Source: RUG11894 sp964344335
GTDB lineage: Bacteria; Bacillota; Clostridia; Peptostreptococcales; Anaerovoracaceae
Assembly: GCA_964344335.1 (NCBI GenBank)
Contig: CAYFMW010000022.1
Location: 1 to 28,819, forward strand
Direction: 5' to 3'
Length of the DNA stretch: 28,819 nucleotides
The notes under the pieces were generated by a model. It saw only the letters and a list, made by a program, of their open reading frames with translations, ran no database searches and was not told the origin of the DNA. Of the stretch, positions 1 to 7,979 are shown in pieces. A program made the position numbers and the translations under genes. Positions within the stretch are counted from its first letter, which is position 1. Each line of letters begins with the position of its first letter.

Positions 1-38
1 ATAGTTACTGCCATTGTTGTAATAATGAATTTATGTGA

Positions 39-251
39 TACGATATTAAATATGATACTATTGAGAAAATCAATGTGGTACATGATGATGAATGTGAAAT
101 AAAAAGAAGCTTTTTAAATGTTATACCAATAAGCTTGGTTAAAGGGTTAGAGTTTGAAAGAGTTTATGCTATACCACATCAAATGACGGAAAACGAAAAA
201 TATGTTGCGTATACAAGAGCATTGAATGAGCTGTGCATTATCAATATGTAA
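39..251 (+). pseudogene. C-terminal fragment of a superfamily 1 (UvrD/HelD-like) DNA helicase
   Basis: The frame ending at the TAA at 249-251 reads KGLEFERVYAIPH and then EKYVAYTRALNEL. These match motif V (KGLEFD.V) and motif VI (Y.A.TRA) of UvrD-family helicases, which contact DNA and ATP in the second RecA domain. The frame is closed upstream by a TGA at 36-38. So only about 70 residues are readable, against 600 or more in an intact enzyme. The stretch is clearly richer in A+T than the genes that follow. It is either a decayed remnant or the end of a gene frameshifted near the window edge. The family call is fairly safe; the exact subfamily is not. Confidence 0.6.
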
Positions 252-277
252 TTAATGAATCGCATATTTGAAATATA

Positions 278-865
278 CTAATTCTCCTTTGCTATGCCTT
301 CGGCATCGGCTATCTTTTGCCTGGTGATATCGTCGATAGTTTCTTTAAGAAGCTTAGTATATTCTGAAAACTGCGCTTCCTCGACTCCGTATGTAAGCTG
401 AAGCTCGTATTCAATCGGCAGCCAGGTCGAAATATCCGCTTCGTCGTGAGAGATTAGAGCTTCCATCTTGTCGAGGCATTTATAGAGTTTAGCTTCGGCT
501 GTCTGCAGTGCTTTCATTTCGGAGAGCAGCGACTGCCATTCGCTCCTCTGAGGCTCCGGAAACTGAGCGACCCACCTGTCGAAGGCTTCCTCTTCCAATT
601 TCTCGTCGCTTCCGGTCTTCTCGAAGCTCGGGACATCTCCGGTGAAGGCTTCGCCCAGGTCGTGTATTATGCACATACGGATGACCCTATCGATATCCAC
701 GGACTCAAATTCCTCAACGCCGTCCAGCAGCATGGCCATCAGCGCCACCCTCCAGCTGTGGTCCGCAACGCTTTCTTTCCTGTCCGCCTCGGTCCAGTTA
801 TGCCTCGTGTTTACCTTCAGTTTCGCAGCTCTTTCGAGTATTTTCAGGAATTTTTCAGCTGTCAT
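278..865 (-). CDS. HD-domain phosphohydrolase (YfbR/HDDC2-like)
   Basis: The 195-residue product has the HD metal-dependent phosphohydrolase signature: ESVADHSWRVALMA (His36), then IIHDLGEAFTGD (His68-Asp69, Glu72, Asp77), in the spacing of YfbR and HDDC2 proteins. Known members are 5'-deoxynucleotidases that dephosphorylate dNMPs, and this length matches them (about 190-200). A soluble cytoplasmic enzyme is expected, since no signal or membrane segment is seen. The start follows a good GGAGG six bases upstream. The stop is TAG. The gene is divergent from cobT, with about 150 bases between them. The substrate is inferred from family only. Confidence 0.85.
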   Translation of the reverse strand: MTAEKFLKILERAAKLKVNTRHNWTEADRKESVADHSWRVALMAMLLDGVEEFESVDIDRVIRMCIIHDLGEAFTGDVPSFEKTGSDEKLEEEAFDRWVAQFPEPQRSEWQSLLSEMKALQTAEAKLYKCLDKMEALISHDEADISTWLPIEYELQLTYGVEEAQFSEYTKLLKETIDDITRQKIADAEGIAKEN

Positions 866-979
866 CGCAAGCCTCCGCTATTGGATTTTCCGGGGGTTCA
901 TTAGTGAAGCACCCCGAAACATACAGCTGCATTATAGCATAAGCCGGGCAAAACTGCTCCGTGCACGCACGCGTAATTG

Positions 980-988
980 TGATACAAT
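980..988 (+). promoter_or_regulatory. Extended -10 promoter for the cob operon
   Basis: TG-A-TACAAT is an extended -10 element; no good -35 is visible at the right distance. It predicts a transcript start near 995, which gives a leader of about 23 bases to the GTG at 1018. There is no cobalamin riboswitch-like leader here. Confidence 0.5.
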
Positions 989-1017
989 AATAAAACATGG
1001 AAATCCCGGAGGTTATC

Positions 1018-2094
1018 GTGACGATTTACGACTATATAGACGGAATAAAACCGGCCTACGAAGAGGCCAAGGAGCTTGCAAGAAAGCGCAACGACGGTCT
1101 GCTAAAGCCGCTCGGGAGCCTTGGAAAGCTCGAGGATATAGCGATAAAGTTCGCGGGAATTACCGGCAAAGTACTAAACAGCGCCGAAAAGCGCTGTCTT
1201 ATAGTTATGGCGGCCGATAACGGCGTGGTCGAGGAAGGCGTCGCCGGAACTCCGAAGGAGATGACCAGGAACCATAGCGCCAACATCGCTACCGGGATAT
1301 CCGGAGCTGGGGTGCTGGCAAAGTACGCGGGAAGCGATTTGAAGCTCGTCGACATAGGCATAGAGGGCGAATGTAAAAGCGATTCCGTAATCGTGCGCAA
1401 GATTGCAAACGGTACGGCGAATTTCGCGAAGGGTCCCGCAATGAGCCGCCCCCAGGCCGAGCAGGGCATAATGATAGGCATAGAGACGGTTAAGCTCTGT
1501 AAGGACGAAGGCTACGAACTGCTCGGAACCGGCGAGATGGGCATAGGAAATACAAGTTCCACAGCCGCCTGCTGCATGGCTCTGACGGGTCTCGATGCGG
1601 ACAGCGCCGTGGGAAAGGGTGGAGGCCTCAGCGACGAAGGGCTCGCGCGCAAAAAGGAAGTTATAAAGCGGGCTCTTGCACTCAACAAGCCGGACGCAAG
1701 CGATCCGATAGATGTAATCGCTAAGGTCGGAGGCTTCGATATCGCGGGGCTTGTAGGCTGCTTTTTGGGAGCGGCCTATTACAGAATGCCTATAGTTATA
1801 GACGGCGCAATCTCGGCTCTTTCGGCTTTGATCGCCTGCAGGCTTCAGCCTCTATGTGCGGATTACATTTTCGGCTCTCACATTTCGAGGGAGCCGTCGT
1901 ACAGGCACATGATGCGCGAGATTAAGATAGAGCCCATGATAGATCTGGGCATGCGCCTGGGTGAAGGCAGCGGTTGCCCTCTGGCGTTTCATATAATAGG
2001 CTCCGCCTGCGCGATGCTTCGGAATATGCAAAGTTTTGCAGAGCATAATATGGACGACACTTACAGGATAGATATGAGAGAGGACAAGCGATGA
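1018..2094 (+). CDS. cobT: Nicotinate-nucleotide:dimethylbenzimidazole phosphoribosyltransferase
   Basis: CobT activates the lower ligand base of cobalamin by transferring phosphoribose from nicotinate mononucleotide to make alpha-ribazole phosphate. The protein shows the N-terminal LLKPLGSLGKLED motif, the glycine-rich MGIGNTSS segment and the C-terminal RLGEGSG motif, which contains the catalytic Glu of the family. At 358 residues it is full length. I prefer the GTG at 1018, because a CGGAGG site sits just upstream and the predicted transcript start is at about 995. An in-frame ATG at 997 has no ribosome site. The stop overlaps cobU by four bases, so the genes are translationally coupled. 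Confidence 0.93.
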   Translation: MTIYDYIDGIKPAYEEAKELARKRNDGLLKPLGSLGKLEDIAIKFAGITGKVLNSAEKRCLIVMAADNGVVEEGVAGTPKEMTRNHSANIATGISGAGVLAKYAGSDLKLVDIGIEGECKSDSVIVRKIANGTANFAKGPAMSRPQAEQGIMIGIETVKLCKDEGYELLGTGEMGIGNTSSTAACCMALTGLDADSAVGKGGGLSDEGLARKKEVIKRALALNKPDASDPIDVIAKVGGFDIAGLVGCFLGAAYYRMPIVIDGAISALSALIACRLQPLCADYIFGSHISREPSYRHMMREIKIEPMIDLGMRLGEGSGCPLAFHIIGSACAMLRNMQSFAEHNMDDTYRIDMREDKR

Positions 2095-2639
2095 TAGTTC
2101 TCGTTACAGGGGGAGCCAGGAGCGGAAAGAGTACATATGCGGAGCAGTTGGCGCAGCAGCGGTCGCAAGGGGCCGCGGTGCTATACATAGCGACGGCTGC
2201 CGCCACGGACAGCGAGATGGAGGAGCGCATAAAGCTTCACCGCGAAAGAAGGCCGCAGGGCTGGCGCACGGTGGAGAGATACAAGGCGCTCGGCAGCATA
2301 GAGTTTGCTGCGGAGCGCGTGGTGCTTCTGGATTGCGTCGGCTTTCTCCTGAACAATAACCTCTTTGAGCGCATGTCGGATTCTGACGATATCTCGAAGG
2401 AGGAAGCGGACGCGGTTGAAGAGTATGTTAAACAGCAGCTTTCGGATATCGCAAAGCGCTGCGAGGCTGAGGGGGCGGATCTGATAATTGTGACCAACGA
2501 AGTCGGATCCGGACTTGTTCCCGCCACGAAATTGTCCAGACTTTACAGGGATGCCTTAGGACGCATAAATTGTCATGCGGCGGCCCTTTCCGATAAAGTA
2601 TTTGCCATGGTCTGCGGAATTGCGGTGGAGATAAAATGA
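2091..2639 (+). CDS. cobU: Adenosylcobinamide kinase / adenosylcobinamide-phosphate guanylyltransferase
   Basis: CobU phosphorylates adenosylcobinamide and then transfers GMP to give adenosylcobinamide-GDP. The P-loop GGARSGKS lies at residues 7-14. The IKLHRERRP segment carries His50, aligned with the histidine that is guanylylated in the Salmonella enzyme. VTNEVGSGLVP is the conserved late motif. The 182-residue length is normal. It overlaps cobT at its start and cobS at its end by four bases each (ATGA type). The three genes thus form one tightly coupled salvage and nucleotide-loop assembly unit. Confidence 0.93.
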   Translation: MIVLVTGGARSGKSTYAEQLAQQRSQGAAVLYIATAAATDSEMEERIKLHRERRPQGWRTVERYKALGSIEFAAERVVLLDCVGFLLNNNLFERMSDSDDISKEEADAVEEYVKQQLSDIAKRCEAEGADLIIVTNEVGSGLVPATKLSRLYRDALGRINCHAAALSDKVFAMVCGIAVEIK

Positions 2640-3358
2640 GCTCATTTTTCCTGATGCTCGGATTTTTTACGCGCCTTCCCGTGCCCTGCCCTGAATATAC
2701 GGAGCAGCGCTATAGGCGGGGGGTGCCGATGCTGCCCTTGGTGGGAGCCCTCGTGGGAGGACTGCTCGCCGGGGTTTTCGTGCTTTTGGAATCGCTGCCC
2801 GCCGCGCTCACTTCCCTTTTAGTTTTCGTTCTATACCTTTACATAACGGGAGGGCTTCATTTGGACGGGCTGGCGGACAGCTTCGATGCTCTGTTTTCCT
2901 CGAGGGACAGGGAAGGGATGCTGCGGATAATGGATGACCCTCAGATTGGGAGTTTCGGCGTGCTGGGCCTTATTATTTCGAGTGCAGCTTACCTTATACT
3001 TTTCAGCATGGTGGATTGGCCCGCTCTGCTGCTCTTTCCCATAATAGGAAAGTGCACGCCCGCCATAGCCGCGAACATTGCGCCTTATATAAGACCCGGC
3101 GGCATGGCCGAGCTCTTTTGCAGCAGCGCGAGCAGGAGTGTTGCCATTCTTGCCGCCGCGCTGGGACTTGCGGCCTGCGCCGTCTTTTGGTTTATAAGCC
3201 CCAAATATTTGTTGGCCGGAGCAGTCGCGCTTGCGGCATCGGCTCTGCTGACTTTAAAAATAAAAAAAATGCTCGGAGGGATTACGGGAGACATTTTAGG
3301 ACTTGTCTGCGAAAGCGCCCATCTTCTCTTCCTGCTGTTGTGTGTTGTAGTTGTTTAA
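2636..3358 (+). CDS. cobS: Adenosylcobinamide-GDP ribazoletransferase (cobalamin synthase)
   Basis: CobS joins adenosylcobinamide-GDP with alpha-ribazole (phosphate), the last joining step of cobalamin assembly, at the membrane. The sequence begins with FFTRLPVP and has the acidic motif LHLDGLADSFDALFSS followed by MDDPQIGSFGV, all hallmarks of the family. Several hydrophobic stretches of membrane-segment length follow. The 240-residue length is typical. No separate alpha-ribazole phosphatase gene (cobC) is seen next to it. The following lipoprotein gene starts about 10 bases after the stop and may be cotranscribed. Confidence 0.92.
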   Translation: MSSFFLMLGFFTRLPVPCPEYTEQRYRRGVPMLPLVGALVGGLLAGVFVLLESLPAALTSLLVFVLYLYITGGLHLDGLADSFDALFSSRDREGMLRIMDDPQIGSFGVLGLIISSAAYLILFSMVDWPALLLFPIIGKCTPAIAANIAPYIRPGGMAELFCSSASRSVAILAAALGLAACAVFWFISPKYLLAGAVALAASALLTLKIKKMLGGITGDILGLVCESAHLLFLLLCVVVV

Positions 3359-3368
3359 GAGGATTAAG

Positions 3369-4460
3369 ATGAAGAAATTTGCAGTATTGATACTGGTAGT
3401 TGCGTTGATTGCAGGACTGGCTTCTTGCACCAAGACCCCGCCCGAGGATATCGGAAGCGAGCTGCCGCCCGAACCCGAAAGCCCCCCGGAAATTGTCGAA
3501 CCCGAGCCGGAGCCCGAACCCGAGCCGGAACCGCCCTACACCAATCCGCTTACGGGTCTTGGAAGCTTCGAGGATCTGGAAAATCTACGGCCCTTTGCAG
3601 TTATGCTCAACGATAAGCTCGAGGCCCTCCCGCAGATGGGCATCGGCAACGCGGACATAATATACGAAGTCTGTGCGGAAGGCGGAATAACGCGCATGGA
3701 GGCGCTGTTTCAGTCCGTGCAGGGAGTGGGAGAGATAGGCAGCGTCCGGTCAATACGGCCCTATTATATAGAGATTGCTACGGGTTACGATTCCATAATC
3801 ATCCACGCCGGGGGAAGCGAGGAGGCCTACGATAATTTAAAGAAGTGGAAGTTGGTTCATTTTGACGGGGTGCGCGGAGGTCGCGACGCTAATATCTTCT
3901 GGAGGGACGAAGCGCGCCTTAAGAACGCAGGATATGAACATTCCCTCTTAACCAGCGGCGAGAAGATACTCGAATATTTAGATTCCACCAAGATTCGAAA
4001 GGAACACGAGGAAGGCTACGAAGCTCCTCTTAAGTTCGGGACGGAAAGCGCAGCCCGTCTCGGAAGCTCCGCTCCCGATGTGACGGTAAGATTCAGCAAA
4101 TACAAGAGCACACAATTCCTCTACGATGCGGAGAGTCTGGACTACGCCGTCTTCGGCCACGACAGAGAGTGCATCGACGGCAATACATCGGAGCAGCTCC
4201 GCGTAAAGAACCTGCTCGTACTGCACACCACCACCAAAGTATTGGACAGCGAAGGGCGGCTCAAAGTTGCGGTGACGGGGAGCGGTAGCGGAACATATTT
4301 TTGCGAGGGCAAGGGCGTCGAGATTAAATGGAGCAGAGAAGGCAGAAACGACGCATTCCGCTACGAGCTTGCGGACGGAAGCGAACTTACCCTCATGCCC
4401 GGAAAAAGCTACATCTGCATAATAAACCCGAAAGTCAGCACGCTGATTATAGAAGAATAA
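3369..4460 (+). CDS. DUF3048 domain lipoprotein (YerB-like)
   Basis: The N-terminus is a lipoprotein signal: a lysine pair, a hydrophobic run, then LASC as the lipobox. After it comes a low-complexity linker of alternating Pro and Glu (about residues 30-58). Two globular parts follow that match DUF3048, with RPFAVMLNDKLEALPQMGIG, IGSVRSIRPYYIEIA and a late GSGSGTYFCEGKGVEIKW segment. Start 3369 is chosen because AGAGGA lies just upstream; the in-frame ATG at 3351 overlaps cobS. The protein should sit on the outer face of the membrane with the linker spanning the wall. Its function is not established for the family. It ends two bases from the convergent dehydrogenase gene. Confidence 0.85.
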   Translation: MKKFAVLILVVALIAGLASCTKTPPEDIGSELPPEPESPPEIVEPEPEPEPEPEPPYTNPLTGLGSFEDLENLRPFAVMLNDKLEALPQMGIGNADIIYEVCAEGGITRMEALFQSVQGVGEIGSVRSIRPYYIEIATGYDSIIIHAGGSEEAYDNLKKWKLVHFDGVRGGRDANIFWRDEARLKNAGYEHSLLTSGEKILEYLDSTKIRKEHEEGYEAPLKFGTESAARLGSSAPDVTVRFSKYKSTQFLYDAESLDYAVFGHDRECIDGNTSEQLRVKNLLVLHTTTKVLDSEGRLKVAVTGSGSGTYFCEGKGVEIKWSREGRNDAFRYELADGSELTLMPGKSYICIINPKVSTLIIEE

Positions 4461-4462
4461 AG

Positions 4463-5182
4463 CTATAATATAAATCCTCCGTCCACGGAGATTACCTGCC
4501 CTGTTATAAAGCTTGCGGCCGGCGACGCTAAAAATACAACCGCATCGGCGACCTCCTCCGCGCTGCCCAGGCGCCTAAGAGGCGTCCTGTCCGCTAAGTC
4601 TTGCAGCTCGTACTCATCGAAGGAATCCAGCATCCGTGTCTTAATAACGCCCGGCGCCACGCAGTTTACTCTTATGCCCGAGGGTCCGACTTCCTTCGCA
4701 ACGGCTTTGGTAAAAGCCGCGACCGCTCCCTTGGATGCGGAATAGGCGGATTCGCATGAAGCCCCCGCTATGCCCCACATGGACGAGATATTGACTATGC
4801 AGCCTTCGCCTTCCTCTATCATCGACGGAAGCACGGCCCGGGTCATCACGAAGCAACTCTTGGCATTGCTGTCCATAAGCAGTTCCCACTCGCTATCCGT
4901 AACATCCTGAACCTGGTTTATCCTCGAAATCCCCGCGCTGTTAACCAGCAGATCTATGCGCCCGTAGTTTTTGAGCACCATGTCGGCCATGGCATCCGCC
5001 TGCGCACCGTCTCGCAGATCCGCGCGAAGAGCGCTGCCGCCTATGTCCCTTGCGAGTTCTTCTGCAAATTCGCAGGAATGGAAATAATGCACTACGACCG
5101 TGTATCCTTGCTCGGCGAGCTTCCTTGCGCATGCCGAACCTATGCCGCCCGAGCCTCCGCTTACGATTGCTATTTTGCTCAT
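4463..5182 (-). CDS. Short-chain dehydrogenase/reductase, FabG-like
   Basis: This is a classical SDR. The nucleotide motif GGSGGIG is near the N-terminus, followed by the NSAG motif (LLVNSAGIS). The catalytic Ser is in NISSMWG and the Tyr-Lys in YSASK. The C-terminus VISVDGGFIL is typical of FabG-type proteins. Members reduce 3-oxoacyl-ACP or other small carbonyls with NADPH, or oxidise alcohols. The substrate cannot be read from sequence, and there is no fatty-acid gene nearby to support a fatty-acid role. The start at 5182 (MSKIAIVSG) has GAAAGGAA upstream, and a nine-residue longer start is possible. The stop is TAG. Confidence 0.85.
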   Translation of the reverse strand: MSKIAIVSGGSGGIGSACARKLAEQGYTVVVHYFHSCEFAEELARDIGGSALRADLRDGAQADAMADMVLKNYGRIDLLVNSAGISRINQVQDVTDSEWELLMDSNAKSCFVMTRAVLPSMIEEGEGCIVNISSMWGIAGASCESAYSASKGAVAAFTKAVAKEVGPSGIRVNCVAPGVIKTRMLDSFDEYELQDLADRTPLRRLGSAEEVADAVVFLASPAASFITGQVISVDGGFIL

Positions 5183-5245
5183 TGCGCCGTTCCTTTCCGA
5201 AGCCTTCAAATGTGCGCTTCCGGCTGAATCTGAAATTCTGATTTT

Positions 5246-5270
5246 GCGGCGAGGCCGGCATGCTCGCCGC
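5246..5270. other. GC-rich hairpin between divergent genes
   Basis: GCGGCGAG at 5246-5253 pairs perfectly with CTCGCCGC at 5263-5270 around a nine-base loop. It lies in the leader of the minus-strand dehydrogenase gene, upstream of the alr promoter. No T-tract follows on either strand, so a terminator role is not supported. Confidence 0.5.
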
Positions 5271-5280
5271 GGCGAATCTA

Positions 5281-5309
5281 TTGAAAATATCTTCTTTTAA
5301 AGATATACT
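5281..5309 (+). promoter_or_regulatory. Sigma-A promoter of the racemase gene with inverted repeat in the spacer
   Basis: TTGAAA (5281-5286) and TATACT (5304-5309) are separated by 17 bases. An inverted repeat, ATATCTT-N6-AAGATAT (5287-5306), fills the spacer and enters the -10. That is a good position for a repressor to block polymerase. Confidence 0.7.
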
Positions 5310-5350
5310 AAAAAAGTAATTTAAGCAATTATTCGTGATGGAGGCATATT

Positions 5351-6487
5351 ATGGAAAAGTGGATGAACAGACCTGCATGGGTGGAAGTGGATCTCGGAAA
5401 ACTCGACAGCAACATCAAGATTGTGCTCTCGAGGGTAGTTCCCGGGGTAAAGGTGCTCGGAGTCGTAAAAGCCGATGCCTACGGTCATGGCATGAAGGAA
5501 GTATACAAGGTGATGAAGGAAAACGGCATCGACGACTACGGCGTGGCTACTCTGCAGGAGGCTGTTGATCTTCGCGAATATTGCGACCCTAAGGATCGCA
5601 TCGTCGTATTTTCATTGATATCCGAAATAAATGTGGAAGAGGTCTGCAAATATAATGCTGTGACCCTCATCGAAAACCTCAATTATGCTAAGGCGCTCTC
5701 TAAAGAGGCCCAAAAACAGGGGGTTACGATCGAAGTTATGGGCTGCGTCGACACCGGAATGGGCCGCATAGGCTACCAATGGGACGACCCCGCCTGCGTG
5801 GAGGAAATCTTCGAGGCGAGCGAGTATCCGAATCTCGATATGATAGGCATCTTCTCGCATCTTTCCAGCGAGGATGTGGAATATAAATATTGGAGCGACC
5901 TTCAGTACGAGCGATTTCTCAGTGTTCTTGCGGGCCTGGAGGCAAAGGGGCTCACCATGCCGCTCAACTCTCTTGCGAACAGTCCGGCGACCTGCCATAG
6001 GCCGCATCTGCAGTTCGGACTTGCAAGGCCCGGCGGCGTCTTCTTCGGTCGCTACGAGGGAACCTGTGTCGCCATGCCCGGCGTGCAAAATATACTTTCA
6101 GTCAAGGCGAACATAACGCAGCTCAAGGATGTCCCCGACAACTTCTCGATAGGCTACGAAAGGGCAGGCAGAACCAACAGGCCGAGCAAGATAGCGACGC
6201 TTGCGCTGGGTTTTGCGGACGGACTCATCAGGTCCTGGGGCAACGGCAACGGCCATGTTATCGTTAACGGGCATTTCGCTCCGACTATCGGCAAGATGTG
6301 CATGGATCAGTTTATGGTGGATGTAACCGATGTGCCCGATGTAAAGGTCGGCGACGAGGTAACGATAATCGGCGAGTCCGGGGGTCTTCATATCTATCCC
6401 GAGGAGTTCGCCGCAAAGTGCAATTCGGCTACGAATGAGCTCACCTGCGGTTTGCCGGTCCGGCTGCCTTATAAATACATCAGGTAA
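5351..6487 (+). CDS. alr: Alanine racemase family protein, possibly a serine racemase
   Basis: This is a fold-type III PLP racemase. Lys40 in VVKADAYGHG is the PLP lysine. DTGMGRIG carries the conserved Arg, and KMCMDQFMVD is the signature near the second active site. The opposing catalytic Tyr is Tyr269 (SIGYE), 19 residues before Phe288, where Geobacillus Alr has Tyr265 and Tyr284. The residue matching Tyr354 of that enzyme is Asn362 (SATNEL). From memory of work on VanT and Alr mutants, Asn here favours serine over alanine. At 378 residues it is full length and cytoplasmic, without the VanT membrane domain. A GATGGAGG site precedes the ATG. The family is certain; the substrate is open. Confidence 0.88.
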   Translation: MEKWMNRPAWVEVDLGKLDSNIKIVLSRVVPGVKVLGVVKADAYGHGMKEVYKVMKENGIDDYGVATLQEAVDLREYCDPKDRIVVFSLISEINVEEVCKYNAVTLIENLNYAKALSKEAQKQGVTIEVMGCVDTGMGRIGYQWDDPACVEEIFEASEYPNLDMIGIFSHLSSEDVEYKYWSDLQYERFLSVLAGLEAKGLTMPLNSLANSPATCHRPHLQFGLARPGGVFFGRYEGTCVAMPGVQNILSVKANITQLKDVPDNFSIGYERAGRTNRPSKIATLALGFADGLIRSWGNGNGHVIVNGHFAPTIGKMCMDQFMVDVTDVPDVKVGDEVTIIGESGGLHIYPEEFAAKCNSATNELTCGLPVRLPYKYIR

Positions 6488-6505
6488 AGTGCGCATATTA
6501 ACTCC

Positions 6506-6533
6506 TTGTATAAGAACGAGTATTTGTGATAAT
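6506..6533 (+). promoter_or_regulatory. Promoter just ahead of tadA
   Basis: TTGTAT (6506-6511), 16 bases, then GATAAT (6528-6533) with an upstream TG making an extended -10. The transcript would start at about 6540, next to the ATG at 6542, so the mRNA may be leaderless. Confidence 0.55.
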
Positions 6534-6541
6534 ATATGCAG

Positions 6542-7024
6542 ATGGACACGCATAAAAAGTTCATGAAACTTGCCGTCGAAGAGGCGAGGCTCGCCGCGAA
6601 GCTCGGAGAGGTGCCCATAGGCGCGGTCATAGTCAAGGACGGCGAGATTGTAGGGAGGGGTCACAATACGACCGGAATAGGCAAGGACCCTACGGCTCAT
6701 GCCGAAATAAATGCGATAAGGCAAGCCGCAGAGGCTCTCGGCGGCTGGAAACTGCCGGATTGCGATATGTATGTGACGGTCGAACCCTGCTGCATGTGTG
6801 CAGGCGCAATAGTGCTCGCCCGTATAAGCAGACTTTTTATCGGGACAGAGGACCCCAAGGGGGGTGCCTGCGTGTCCCTATACAGAATAGTTACAGACGA
6901 AAGGCTCAATCACCGTGTGGAATTGCACACGGGTATTTTGCGGGAAGAGTGCAGCGCGATTATGAAGGATTTTTTCGCAGCACTGCGCACCGCAAAGCTT
7001 GAGCCCCCGGAGGAAAACGAATAA
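6542..7024 (+). CDS. tadA: tRNA-specific adenosine deaminase
   Basis: TadA converts the wobble adenosine of tRNA-Arg(ACG) to inosine. The zinc site is complete: TAHAE with its catalytic Glu, and EPCCMCAGAI with the PC..C pair. PIGAVIV and WKLPDC are other family motifs, and the length of 160 residues is normal. Two in-frame ATGs lie at 6536 and 6542. Neither has a ribosome binding site, and the -10 ends at 6533, so 6542 is more plausible and matches family N-termini. The stop overlaps the ATG of the next gene by one base, so the two are likely cotranscribed. Confidence 0.92.
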   Translation: MDTHKKFMKLAVEEARLAAKLGEVPIGAVIVKDGEIVGRGHNTTGIGKDPTAHAEINAIRQAAEALGGWKLPDCDMYVTVEPCCMCAGAIVLARISRLFIGTEDPKGGACVSLYRIVTDERLNHRVELHTGILREECSAIMKDFFAALRTAKLEPPEENE

Positions 7025-7908
7025 TGAAGCGAAAAATTTTTGTCTTGGTTCTGCTTGTCGCCCTGATTGCCTCGGGCGCATCCTGTGTCTTTGCGGAAGG
7101 CTCGGAACTTGAGATTATAGCGACTTCTCCCGCAGACGGGGACAGGGGCTTTCAACCTGCGAACATGGCTGTAAAGATAACTTTCAGCGAGGATATGGTG
7201 GCGGACGAAAGCATAATAGAGGCCAATAAGAGCAAATTTCACATCTATGCCCAAGACGGAAGTTCGCTCGAATTCGACATCGTCTACAATTCCAATAAAT
7301 ACCCAGACGAGCTGTGGCTGGTACTTACCGCGACTTTGGAGTCGAATTCTCCGTATAAGGTTGTGATAGATGAAGGCATAAGGTCTTCCTCCGGAGCGAC
7401 GCTCGCACAGGGGATGGAGCTTACATTCCGCACGAGGAATACTTCCTTCGACCAGAAAATTTCCATGGGAATGATGGTCGGCATGATGGGCCTGATGTTT
7501 TATATGACCAGCAAGGCTGCCAAGAAGAGCGCCGAGAAGTCAGACCCGAAGTCCGTGGAAAAAGCAGGGGACGATAAACTCAACCCTTATAAGATTTCCA
7601 AAGAAAAGAACATAAGCCTCGATAAGGCACAGGCCATAGTCGAAAGGCGCAAGGCAAAAATAGACAAGAAGCTGCGCAAGGCTGAGGAAGCTCGCCAAAA
7701 GAGAGAAGCACAGAAGGCTGCCTATGCCGCTAAGATAGCCGACGAGCTCGTGGAGCTGGAGCGCAAGGCTCTGCGCGAGGAGGGTATATATCGCGTGAGC
7801 CGCCGGCATTCCATGAAGTCCGTGACGGGCCGCATACCTAAGGTCGTCGAGCGCAGGAAGGCCGCGAAGCGCAAAGCTGCCGGTAAATCTTCGCGCAGGA
7901 GAAGATAA
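7024..7908 (+). CDS. Secreted or membrane Ig-like (Big_5/SbsA type) protein with polybasic tail
   Basis: Residues 1-25 form a signal peptide. Residues about 30-135 read IIATSPADGDRGFQP, ITFSEDM and PYKVVIDEGIRS, the pattern of the bacterial Ig-like domain found in S-layer and surface proteins. A hydrophobic methionine-rich segment (about 145-165) looks like a membrane helix. After it come some 130 residues dense in Lys, Arg, Glu and Ala, probably helical, ending in a strongly basic tail. If the signal is cleaved and the helix anchors the protein, the basic tail would be cytoplasmic. The function is unknown. It directly follows tadA and ends before the tRNA promoter. Confidence 0.7.
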   Translation: MKRKIFVLVLLVALIASGASCVFAEGSELEIIATSPADGDRGFQPANMAVKITFSEDMVADESIIEANKSKFHIYAQDGSSLEFDIVYNSNKYPDELWLVLTATLESNSPYKVVIDEGIRSSSGATLAQGMELTFRTRNTSFDQKISMGMMVGMMGLMFYMTSKAAKKSAEKSDPKSVEKAGDDKLNPYKISKEKNISLDKAQAIVERRKAKIDKKLRKAEEARQKREAQKAAYAAKIADELVELERKALREEGIYRVSRRHSMKSVTGRIPKVVERRKAAKRKAAGKSSRRRR

Positions 7909-7922
7909 TATAAAAACAATCA

Positions 7923-7951
7923 TTGAAATTTAAGCCGTCTTGCCTTAAAAT
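7923..7951 (+). promoter_or_regulatory. Promoter of the tRNA-Arg gene
   Basis: TTGAAA (7923-7928), 17-base spacer, TAAAAT (7946-7951). The predicted start near 7958 leaves a short 5' leader, removed when the tRNA at 7980 is processed. Confidence 0.7.
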
Positions 7952-7979
7952 AGCTGTGCGCGCTGGGCGACGGCAATAG

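Noticed and set aside
866..1017. Cobalamin riboswitch ahead of cobT
   Set aside because: The predicted leader is only about 23 bases and the whole intergenic region is about 150 bases; no B12-box-like sequence was seen.
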